Origin: Syntrophaceae bacterium UBA5744
GTDB lineage: Bacteria; Desulfobacterota; Syntrophia; Syntrophales; UBA2192
Direction: 5' to 3'
DNA length: 54,660 nucleotides
NCBI GenBank assembly: GCA_002419215.1
Contig: DIFQ01000038.1
Span: forward strand, 1-54,660
The translations under genes were made by a program, and so were the position numbers. This document shows positions 46,550-52,812 of this stretch, piece by piece; the first letter of the stretch is position 1; each line of letters starts with the position of its first letter. Under the pieces are notes generated by a model. That model saw only the letters and a program-made list of their open reading frames with translations. It was not told the origin of the DNA and searched no databases.

Positions 46550-46670
46550 ATATATTTTACGCACACCATTCAGCTCTACCGCAAATCGAGCACCGACAGC
46601 CCTTTGAGCAGATGTGAAATTAAGATACAATGTGCGGACGTTTTACCCTTGCATCTTCCCTCACAGTCAT

Positions 46671-46709
46671 ATCCCAGAGGTTTCGCGCTTTGGTATAAGC
46701 CCCTGGGAT
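46671..46709. repeat. Hairpin between convergent genes
   Basis: ATCCCAGAGG/CCCCTGGGAT, 9 of 10 paired, 19-nt loop. It lies in the 240-bp gap between the TM-protein gene and the M41 protease gene. No T-run. The rest of the gap shows nothing. Confidence 0.35.
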
Positions 46710-46789
46710 AGTGGTGTTTAGGTTATCTTCAAGCTAAGTCACTATAGGCCGTCGATGGTAATGTTTGCCGGATCTCTCGATCTTCTCTT

Positions 46790-47383
46790 TCACGATGACG
46801 CATTGCCAAAAGCGCGCATAGACTCGAAGCATGCATTCCAATCATCACCCTCGTTAAAGGCATCAATAATGATCGACCATTCAGTGTCGTTCAGGGTCTT
46901 GTAAATGAATAATTTTTCCGCAATCGCTTCGATGATCTGCCAATTCTCATCGATGATCTTTCTCGCCTTAATCGCGAGAGAATGGTTTCGTATAGTTTCT
47001 TGACTCGTGAATTCTTCACCCGTCAAACCGTTACGCCTCATGAGACAATAGATTTTTTCATAATCGGATAATTCTGATAAGCCGCATGGACAACTCGATG
47101 AATCACAGACTTCGAAATAGGGTGCTTTAGCATATTTATCATATCGTTCTTCTGCGGCATAACCAGCATGCAAAACGATGATCTGCTCGATGTCTGTTGA
47201 ACCATCTGCCCATTCACCTTCACTCACACAGGACCCTAGGACATTACCCCCCGGCACAATTGTCAAATTGCCTCCGTAGTGATTAAAACGATATGAAGCG
47301 ACCGCATGCCCCGCTTCATGATATGCGGTTGCTCTTTCCCGTTTCTCTTTTCTGGATTTCGCTCTCGATGCTTTCATTTTCAT
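46790..47383 (-). CDS. Stand-alone M41-type zinc protease (FtsH peptidase domain without ATPase)
   Basis: A 197-aa protein. A basic N terminus (SRAKSRKEKRERA) precedes the metalloprotease helix ATAYHEAGHAVASY (HEAGH, H22-H26), and the following VLHAGYAAEERYD matches the FtsH GGRAAEE region. The AAA+ ATPase and TM domains of FtsH are absent. It is the last gene of the element's leftward operon. A stray peptidase without an unfoldase would need another partner or act on unfolded proteins. Confidence 0.75.
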   Translation of the reverse strand: MKMKASRAKSRKEKRERATAYHEAGHAVASYRFNHYGGNLTIVPGGNVLGSCVSEGEWADGSTDIEQIIVLHAGYAAEERYDKYAKAPYFEVCDSSSCPCGLSELSDYEKIYCLMRRNGLTGEEFTSQETIRNHSLAIKARKIIDENWQIIEAIAEKLFIYKTLNDTEWSIIIDAFNEGDDWNACFESMRAFGNASS

Positions 47384-47413
47384 CTTATCCGAAGGTCAGT
47401 CCAGGGGTGTAGG

Positions 47414-47494
47414 TTATTTCAGAAGTGCCTGGAGTTTCTTCTTAATGCCCTCCAGTGCTTTTAGGGCTTCAAACGATTTGCTGTTTTTCCTCAT
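47414..47494 (-). CDS. Possible 26-aa peptide
   Basis: A short ORF, starting MRKNSKSFEALKAL and ending in a Lys/Leu-rich helix, between the M41 gene and the gene at 47518. The ribosome binding site is weak. It fits in the operon, but coding is unproven. Confidence 0.25.
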   Translation of the reverse strand: MRKNSKSFEALKALEGIKKKLQALLK

Positions 47495-47517
47495 CACTCA
47501 TTGACTACCTTCCTCCT

Positions 47518-47919
47518 CTACCCGCTTTTTCGGGATTCGTCAATGTAGACGTCAACAACCTGATCCTCATGGATATGATCACTGTCGCCCCTGGGAGCCG
47601 TGGCGACCATCATTATGCCCTGCTTCTGTTGAAGCAGATCAAAAATGCTCTCGATCCGCACCTGCCAGTAATCAAGCAGCCGCTCCGCGATCTCCTGCGC
47701 CGAGGCCGCGTCGAACGTCTCGGGATGTTCGCTGGCCATCGTGAAGGCCATGTCCAGATAACGCCGTGTCACGTCGATCATGCGGGATAGATCAGAAAAG
47801 AGGTCCGTCTCCATGCACTCGACTTGTCCCGTGATTCTTTCATCGCTTAGATTCTCGTAGCGGTAAACCCGGGATGAGGGGCTGTCCACTACTTTCTTGA
47901 ATACCAGGTTATTCTTCAT
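47518..47919 (-). CDS. Hypothetical protein
   Basis: A 133-aa acidic protein starting MKNNLVFKKVV, with DLFSDLSRMIDVTRRYLDMA as a helical core and an acidic C terminus with IHEDQVVDVYIDE. The first ATG of the open frame would be six codons upstream using TTG; I prefer ATG 47919, which overlaps the 3' end of the upstream gene and has GAAGG before it. No known domain. Part of the element operon. Confidence 0.55.
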   Translation of the reverse strand: MKNNLVFKKVVDSPSSRVYRYENLSDERITGQVECMETDLFSDLSRMIDVTRRYLDMAFTMASEHPETFDAASAQEIAERLLDYWQVRIESIFDLLQQKQGIMMVATAPRGDSDHIHEDQVVDVYIDESRKSG

Positions 47920-48163
47920 CTTCGGAACCTTCTTCAAGCCTGCCGGCTATTACTTTGATTTCTTGCGCGAGATCCTGGACGATGAAGGCGAACCCGAACG
48001 CCTCTTTTCCTTCAAACTTGATTTCCACCCCTTCATTCTCACAAACGAAAAATGAAGATATGGCGTTAAGTTTATAAGAAATCCTGTCTAGTTCTATCGC
48101 TGTCTCTGTCGCTGCCCCCGCCGCTTTTACCAAGTTGTCCATGTTCATCTGCTTAGCCTTCAT
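47909..48163 (-). CDS. Small acidic protein, unknown
   Basis: An 84-aa protein (MKAKQMNMDNLVKAAGAATE) with a helical first half, a short beta-like centre (CENEGVEIKFEGKEAFG) and an acidic tail. GAAAGGAGAG precedes the start. It is overlapped by the next gene. No family recognised. It belongs to the element operon downstream of the DUF488 and ParB genes. Confidence 0.55.
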   Translation of the reverse strand: MKAKQMNMDNLVKAAGAATETAIELDRISYKLNAISSFFVCENEGVEIKFEGKEAFGFAFIVQDLAQEIKVIAGRLEEGSEDEE

Positions 48164-48205
48164 TTTGTACTCTCCTTTCGATAAATGTGGTTTTGAGATT
48201 CTGAC

Positions 48206-48229
48206 CTTTATTACTGTGAGCGAATAAAG
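48206..48229. repeat. Perfect 7-bp hairpin in operon gap
   Basis: CTTTATT/AATAAAG with a 10-nt loop, between the DUF488 gene and the next small gene. It may mark an mRNA processing or partial termination site. Confidence 0.35.
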
Positions 48230-48252
48230 ACCCTCCAGCCTCCGTCCCTGGA

Positions 48253-48588
48253 TTATAATTCCGGAATGGTGACGTTCAGTACCTTCTCAAGCCAGGCAGC
48301 TACAAGGCGACGGTGGCAGTGCTCGCCGGGCCTTTCGTAGCAGATCAGTATTTTGTCCTGGAGGTCCTGCCAGATCCGCTGCGGGTCAAGACTGCGAAGG
48401 TAGACGTTGAACTCGCGGTTGTAAGCCTCGATCGGAAGGCCCATGCGGGAACGATGCAGGAGATCCGACGAGGGGGCAAGGACGATATAGCGCCGGCCCG
48501 GTCCCCACCACCGGGGCGTGAACCGGGCGATGGATACGGCGGCAGGGTTGCTCTTGACGGCAGGATGAAAGAAGAATGATGTTTTCAT
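48253..48588 (-). CDS. DUF488-family protein
   Basis: A 111-aa protein whose C-terminal half has the DUF488 signature CYERPGEHCHRRLVAAWLE (Cys near residue 83 and the CHR box), and an N-terminal SIARFTPRWWGPGR. DUF488 proteins are small and often on mobile elements, with no agreed function. Start supported by TAAGGAG. It is 8 bp past the ParB stop. Confidence 0.75.
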   Translation of the reverse strand: MKTSFFFHPAVKSNPAAVSIARFTPRWWGPGRRYIVLAPSSDLLHRSRMGLPIEAYNREFNVYLRSLDPQRIWQDLQDKILICYERPGEHCHRRLVAAWLEKVLNVTIPEL

Positions 48589-48596
48589 TTTGCTCC

Positions 48597-49457
48597 TTAC
48601 GATAACAGGGTGGTTTGTTCGACGGCTTCAAGGTTGCTTTCGGACTGAATGAGGACGCGCCGAATCTTGTTAAGCTGTATTATGATTTCATCGATCCGAT
48701 CGATGTTCTGGCGGTGTGCTCCGTGAAGGACCATGGGCAGAATCGACAGATCGTCGCGATTGAAGGACCGATGAATGAGACTGACGATCGCCTCGATCAT
48801 CTTATCGTACTTGACATAGGCCTCTTTCTGCTCTTTCGTCGGCTCGGGGAACATGCTGCCCTGTTCCTCGGCGTACAGCATGGCGTTGGCCGTGGCTCTC
48901 AATTTATTGTAGCTGCCCGCCTTGCCCGACTCGATCTTGTCAAACAGGATGCCCTGGAGGTGACGGGGCAGGCGGCTCATTTCCTGCGCTTGCGAGGGGC
49001 TGAGGATTCCCTTGATGGCGTAATCCTGAAACTGATCGGTGAGCTTCAACAGGTTGAGCCGTTCCTGGATACGCCACGGCTGCTTGATTCCCATCTTCTG
49101 CGCGATTTCCTCCTGGGTCGCTCCCATGTCAATGAGGCCCTGGTAGGCTTGGGCTTCTTCAACGATACTGAGGTCCTCCCTCTGGAGGTTCTCCAGGAGC
49201 GACAGCTCGGCCACCGCTTTCTCGTCTGCCTCCAGGATCCGGACCGGAACGTCTGTGACTTCTGCGATCTTGCAGGCCCGCCAGCGACGCTCCCCGGCGA
49301 TGATCATGAATCGCTCGCCTCTCGGGACAACGATGATGGGCTCCATCAGTCCGTTCTCCCTGATTGACTGCGCCAACTCTTCCAGCTTCGACTGGTCGAA
49401 ATACTTTCGTGGCTGGGACGGGTTCGGATAGATGTTTTCGTGATTCATGGTCAGCAT
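48597..49457 (-). CDS. ParB-family partition/DNA-binding protein
   Basis: A 286-aa ParB/Spo0J-like protein. The N-terminal nuclease-like CTPase domain has NPSQPRKYFD, VVPRGERFMIIAGERRWRA (GERR/RWRA box) and AVAELSLLENLQREDLS. The central HTH is ATQEEIAQKMGIKQPWRIQ. The C-terminal region is shorter than in chromosomal ParB. No ParA is in the window, so this may serve as a regulator or as an orphan partition protein. GAAAGGAGAG before the start. Confidence 0.85.
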   Translation of the reverse strand: MLTMNHENIYPNPSQPRKYFDQSKLEELAQSIRENGLMEPIIVVPRGERFMIIAGERRWRACKIAEVTDVPVRILEADEKAVAELSLLENLQREDLSIVEEAQAYQGLIDMGATQEEIAQKMGIKQPWRIQERLNLLKLTDQFQDYAIKGILSPSQAQEMSRLPRHLQGILFDKIESGKAGSYNKLRATANAMLYAEEQGSMFPEPTKEQKEAYVKYDKMIEAIVSLIHRSFNRDDLSILPMVLHGAHRQNIDRIDEIIIQLNKIRRVLIQSESNLEAVEQTTLLS

Positions 49458-49480
49458 CGTGTCGCTCTCTCCTTTCTGTT

Positions 49481-49912
49481 CTACATAAGACCCTCTTCCC
49501 TAAAGGAAAAGCTGCTCTCGTGCCCCACGATGATGTGATCGTGCAGCACGATATCCAGAACCTTGCACACATCGGACAGGCTGCGGGTCAGGCGAATGTC
49601 CGCGTCAGACGGACGCACGTAGCCGGATGGGTGGTTGTGGATCAGCACAACCGCACTGGCGTTGCTCAGGATGCAGTGCTTGACAATCTCGCGGGGATAG
49701 ACAACGGCTTGGCAGACCGTGCCCATCTGAACCGAAATGCAGTTCAGCTTGTTTCGGGCATTGAGGTACAGGACCAGGAATTTTTCTACGTCGGCATCTT
49801 GGAGGGAGCGGGCAAACTCTACAACCTGCTTCGTTCCTGACAGGTCGGCCCCGCCATAAGGAAAGTCCTTCTCGCGGACCAGCTTCGTCTCAAGCCTAAC
49901 GGCGTACTTCAT
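49481..49912 (-). CDS. RadC-family JAB-domain protein
   Basis: A 143-aa protein, essentially the JAB/MPN domain of RadC. JAMM zinc motif HNHPSGYVRPSDAD. The HhH domain of chromosomal RadC is missing. This short form is common on plasmids and islands. AAGGAGAG precedes the start. Its enzymatic role is unresolved (earlier links to DNA repair are disputed). Downstream of the 46-aa gene, upstream of parB. Confidence 0.85.
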   Translation of the reverse strand: MKYAVRLETKLVREKDFPYGGADLSGTKQVVEFARSLQDADVEKFLVLYLNARNKLNCISVQMGTVCQAVVYPREIVKHCILSNASAVVLIHNHPSGYVRPSDADIRLTRSLSDVCKVLDIVLHDHIIVGHESSFSFREEGLM

Positions 49913-49941
49913 GTCGTTCTCTCCTTGTCTCTTTCATGGCT

Positions 49942-50082
49942 TCACCTGTTCGATCCTCCAAGGTCCGATCTGGGCCCAGGCTTCGCCTTTTCCTCGATGT
50001 CGCGGATAATCCTGTCCTGTTCTTCCTTCGGGACTCCCTGCTTGTCCCACAGCTCCCGCAGTAATTTTTCTGGATCTGCCAT
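49942..50082 (-). CDS. Small 46-aa protein
   Basis: Starts MADPEKLLRELWDKQ at 50082 with an excellent GAAAGGAGAG site 8 nt upstream and ends in SDLGGSNR before the stop at 49942. Mostly helical and charged. It lies between the second copy of the two-hairpin element and the RadC gene, with 29 bp to RadC. Missed by length filters. Unknown function. Confidence 0.7.
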   Translation of the reverse strand: MADPEKLLRELWDKQGVPKEEQDRIIRDIEEKAKPGPRSDLGGSNR

Positions 50083-50100
50083 CTGGCCGCTCTCCTTTCT

Positions 50101-50157
50101 GACCCGACTTCGGACGGGGCTTGTGGTTTAACCGAGCCCGAAGGCCCGGCCCGTCAC
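50101..50157 (-). repeat. Two-hairpin structured element, copy B
   Basis: Starts just after the stop of the gene at 50159 (read leftward). Hairpin 1: CCGGGCC-TTCG-GGCTCGG (50149-50132), with one G-U. Hairpin 2 at 50120-50101 has one mismatch. It is homologous to the element at 50731. The structure is stable as RNA only on the minus strand, because the variation is G-U pairing. Confidence 0.7.
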
Positions 50158-50158
50158 C

Positions 50159-50518
50159 TCAGTAACCCTGAACCATGCCATGCACCTTGACCCACGGGGC
50201 CTCCCGGCCCTCAATACAGCGGTCATCGTCCTCGGGGTTCCACTTGGCGGGGGCTTCCGATTCACACCGAAAGGCGTAATCAACTGCCTCCGGTTTGTCG
50301 TCGTCGTAATAGCAGACGACCTCGCGGTAGGTCCCGAATTCGTGATCGTGCGCCTTGATCCCCAATCGAGCGCCGGTCGGCTCAGGTCCCAGGGTTGACC
50401 TGATCAGCTCGATGAACCGCCTGCACTCTTTGATGTTACACTCGGTGAATCCGAGCTGTCCGATTTGCGCACAATCCTCGTTGCAGGGAGCGGGTCCGAT
50501 ATCGATGTAGTCTTTCAT
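50159..50518 (-). CDS. Cys-rich plasmid-type hypothetical protein
   Basis: A 119-aa acidic protein. The N-terminal region has five Cys (APCNEDCAQ, ECNIKECRRF), then EFGTYREVVCYYDD and a C-terminal APAKWNPEDDDR. This EFGxYxEVV pattern is common in small plasmid and element proteins of unknown function. Its start overlaps the ANR-like stop (ATGA), so they are coupled. A copy of the structured repeat follows its stop. Confidence 0.7.
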   Translation of the reverse strand: MKDYIDIGPAPCNEDCAQIGQLGFTECNIKECRRFIELIRSTLGPEPTGARLGIKAHDHEFGTYREVVCYYDDDKPEAVDYAFRCESEAPAKWNPEDDDRCIEGREAPWVKVHGMVQGY

Positions 50519-50715
50519 TGCACTGCCTCCCGTTTTGCTTCATCTGCCTTCAGTCGTGCCCGTTCTTCGCGCTGCCGGTAACGCGCTGCCTTGTGGTGCC
50601 CCAGGGTGACGCCCTCGGCCGATCCCCATAAGTTTGCAGCATCCCTCCAGCGCCCTTCATTTTCCGCTTGCTCTGCCTTCTCTTCGTAGTATGCCGGCGG
50701 TATTCGCTTGCTCAT
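50515..50715 (-). CDS. ANR-family-like small regulator
   Basis: A 66-aa protein whose core YYEEKAEQAENEGRWRDAAN then LWGSAEG resembles ANR-type regulators (negative regulators of AraC factors). ATG 50715 is used because GGGAGG is 5-6 nt before; GTG 50721 is the alternative. The stop overlaps the next start (ATGA). The resemblance is short, so the assignment is tentative. On an element, it may control an AraC-type host factor. Confidence 0.6.
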   Translation of the reverse strand: MSKRIPPAYYEEKAEQAENEGRWRDAANLWGSAEGVTLGHHKAARYRQREERARLKADEAKREAVQ

Positions 50716-50730
50716 TGACACCTCCCATCT

Positions 50731-50787
50731 GCCCCGGCTTCGGACGGGGCCTGCGGTTTAATCCGAGCCGAAACCCGGATCCGTCAC
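50731..50787 (-). repeat. Two-hairpin structured element, copy A
   Basis: Begins about 3 bp past the DUF2958 stop (read leftward). Hairpin 1: CCGGGT-TTCG-GCTCGG (50778-50763), with G-U pairs. Hairpin 2: GCCCCG-TCCGAAGC-CGGGGC (50750-50731), perfect 6 bp. Linker contains GTTTA-like TAAACC. It is homologous to copy B at 50101. Confidence 0.7.
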
Positions 50788-50789
50788 CA

Positions 50790-51110
50790 TCAGACGTGCT
50801 GCCCGTTGCTCAGTTTCTCCAGTACCTCGCTTGCAGGCCTGGGGGTGAAGTACAGGTCCCGCTCGATCCCGAGGCCGAAGCTTCCCTTGATGGCCTGCAG
50901 CTTCGACAGTGAAAAGCTGCCGATCTCCACCTCGAAGCCCTTCACGATGCCCCAGAGGTAGTCCGGATCCTGCGGGTCCTGATTCATCAGGTACCAGGTC
51001 CAGGATCCGCTTGGGTCGAAGAACTTGGCGACGACGTCCTGCTTTAAATTGTTACCGAGAGGATACTGGTTCCGCGCCTTCTTTTCGATTGCCTTGGTCA
51101 TCAGTTTCAT
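50790..51110 (-). CDS. DUF2958 protein
   Basis: A 106-aa protein with the DUF2958 pattern: VVAKFFDPSGSWTWYLMNQD, then LWGIVKGFEVEIGSFSLSKL and ERDLYFTPRPASEVL. The family is nearly restricted to plasmids and integrative elements and has no known function. First gene of the long leftward operon behind the promoter at 51153. A copy of the structured element follows its stop. Confidence 0.85.
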   Translation of the reverse strand: MKLMTKAIEKKARNQYPLGNNLKQDVVAKFFDPSGSWTWYLMNQDPQDPDYLWGIVKGFEVEIGSFSLSKLQAIKGSFGLGIERDLYFTPRPASEVLEKLSNGQHV

Positions 51111-51152
51111 GGCTTATCTATCCCCCTTGATGTTATGTATCTATCTAATATT

Positions 51153-51180
51153 ATTCTACTTTATTACACTTCCATGTCAA
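51153..51180 (-). promoter_or_regulatory. Main promoter of the element operon
   Basis: Read leftward: perfect TTGACA (51180-51175), 16-bp spacer, TAGAAT (51158-51153), in a very AT-rich stretch about 45 bp before the DUF2958 start. It would drive the genes down to 46790. Confidence 0.75.
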
Positions 51181-51492
51181 GTATATTTATTTGCATACAA
51201 CATATATTATTGCAGGCGTACTTCCGCAGCGATGTGATGGAATTTCAGTGACGATTCGCTCTGTCGGCGAGGAGGAGGCGTTATCGAAGGAAAGACATCA
51301 GGGCCCCGCCGAGACTGCCTTGGCTGTTTTCATACCGTTTTCTTTTCCCTCCACCGGCCCGCCAGCGGCCACTATTTGATCGCTACCCCGTTTCCAATGC
51401 CGAATAAGTATTTTCACGCTCTTTTAGGGGCATCGTTTTACGCCCGTTTACGCGCCTTGAGGCCCGGCGCCTCCAATTTGCGATTTTGAGGC

Positions 51493-51650
51493 CCGCCAAT
51501 CCTGTGATAGTAAGGGTTTCGCGACCCTCCAGAACCCAGGAATGGTAAGGGTTTGCAGCCCTGACCGCCAATCCAGTGATAGTGAGGGTTTGCGGTTTTG
51601 CATGTTTTCTTCCCCCGCAAACCCAGTGGGGATGATAGTTTTACGACCCT
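51493..51650. repeat. Iteron-like repeat array
   Basis: Three similar units ending at 51519, 51554 and 51591 (spacing 35 and 37 bp) plus a weaker fourth near 51640. Units 1 and 3 share 25 of 27 bases (CCGCCAATCCxGTGATAGTx then AGGGTTT). Read leftward each unit begins AAACCC and ends near GGGTT or GGATT, so the unit is itself a dyad. GACCCTCCA follows units 1 and 4. The gap 51111-51849 has no gene; the rest of it shows nothing clear. Confidence 0.7.
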
Positions 51651-51849
51651 CCAGGATCGTCGCCACGGCACGATCGCAAGGTGGCCCATAGGAATATATG
51701 CCAGCAAAGTTGAGCCTTATTTTTTCATTTCGGGACTGATGGCATGGTATTTGTCCACGGGCTTATTTCTGGACCCTCCACTGCTGGCCTCTTTCCACGC
51801 ATGTCCCTCCACCGCTTCCGGCAGGATATTATTCCTCCATGACATCACG

Positions 51850-52074
51850 TCACAGGATGAATCTGTGATGATCCAGCCCCAGGCTCTTTCTGAATTTGTC
51901 CATATCATTCATTGCATCTTGATGCTGAGCTTCCAGCAGCAAGGCATATCGGGAAAGAATGGCGACGCATTCCCGCTTTGTCCGTGCTCGCCTGATATCG
52001 TCGGAATTCGAAATGTCGGCGCCGTAGAAGTCCCGCCAATCGAGCATTCTCTTTTTGATCTCATCCAGCTTCAT
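51850..52074 (-). CDS. Small protein, unknown
   Basis: A 74-aa hydrophilic, helical protein (MKLDEIKKRMLDWRDFYG then DIRRARTKRECVAILSRY). A weak GAGGGG site precedes the start. Not in the main operon, since about 740 bp of repeats lie between. No recognised domain. Confidence 0.5.
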   Translation of the reverse strand: MKLDEIKKRMLDWRDFYGADISNSDDIRRARTKRECVAILSRYALLLEAQHQDAMNDMDKFRKSLGLDHHRFIL

Positions 52075-52369
52075 GGTGCATCCCCTCGGCTACGTGACGT
52101 TCGTTGTTATTCATCTGTGATCATCTGGTCTTGAATAGCGACGTTCGAAGTTTCAAATTCTTGGAGCGAACCAAAAACACGGCTGGGCCCGCCTCTCAAA
52201 ATGGCTTGTGCCTTCCCCTGGCCAGCTCATCGCGGACGGCTCGACTCTCGGCACGTCATCATGGCCACCTGATCGAGAAAGGGCTGAGAAGCGATTTAAA
52301 CGCGTCGTTTCTCATGTAGGGGGAAAAGTCAACACCGGGGGCCGTCCCCCCTTAATTCACATTCCAAGA

Positions 52370-52513
52370 TCAGTCCCTAACCCGTGCGCCTCGTCTGGAT
52401 CCTTTCATTTTGGCGTCGGTCACCGGCAAGGCCGTGGCCTTTGCGCCATAAAGGGCCTGCGCTGCCTTTTGACGAAAAGCATAATCAACTTTTGGCATCA
52501 ATTTTGCTGTCAT
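52370..52513 (-). CDS. Possible 47-aa basic protein
   Basis: Starts MTAKLMPKVDYAFRQKAAQA at 52513 and ends in MKGSRRGARVRD. The composition is protein-like (Ala/Lys/Arg) but the ribosome binding site is weak. It lies downstream of the primase on the same strand, beyond the AT-rich repeat region. It could be a remnant of a longer gene. Confidence 0.3.
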   Translation of the reverse strand: MTAKLMPKVDYAFRQKAAQALYGAKATALPVTDAKMKGSRRGARVRD

Positions 52514-52528
52514 CTTTCGCTCATCTTT

Positions 52529-52796
52529 GGGGACAGTAGGGACAGTTTGTTTTAACCCGAGGGACGGTTTATTTTTCGCATAATATATTGGTTTTATTGA
52601 TGAATGTTAAATTTGAGGGACGAGGGACAGTTTTTCTCTATTCTTCTCTTAGCCTTTTTTTTATAAATTATTTTTTTAAGTTTTTACTTTGTTTATTGGA
52701 ATAACCGTCCCTCTGTCCCTAAATCGATTAATTGTTAATAAATACAATAACTTGTTTTTGGGGACGGTTTTAATCTTGGGGATGGTTAACTGTCCC
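52529..52796. repeat. AT-rich region with GGGAC(A/G)GT boxes (possible replication origin)
   Basis: At least eight copies of GGGAC(A/G)GT, in both orientations, around a strongly AT-rich core (about 52570-52760): for example 52529, 52539, 52561, 52624, 52760 forward and 52703, 52713 reverse. A near-palindrome, GGGATGGTTAACTGTCCC, ends at about 52796. It lies just past the primase stop. Repeats beside an AT-rich stretch next to a primase suggest an origin. Short REP-type repeats are the alternative. Confidence 0.5.
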
Positions 52797-52812
52797 TTAA
52801 AATCAAGCAACG

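Noticed and set aside
51493..51650. CRISPR array
   Set aside because: Units differ from each other, spacers are only about 10 bp and similar, and no cas genes are near.
51438..51707. 89-aa ORF over the repeat array
   Set aside because: Its sequence is only the translated repeat (NPHYHWIGG / NPYYHRIGG), with no ribosome binding site.
52208..52555. 115-aa rightward ORF
   Set aside because: No ribosome binding site or domain, and it crosses the repeat boxes and the opposite small ORF.
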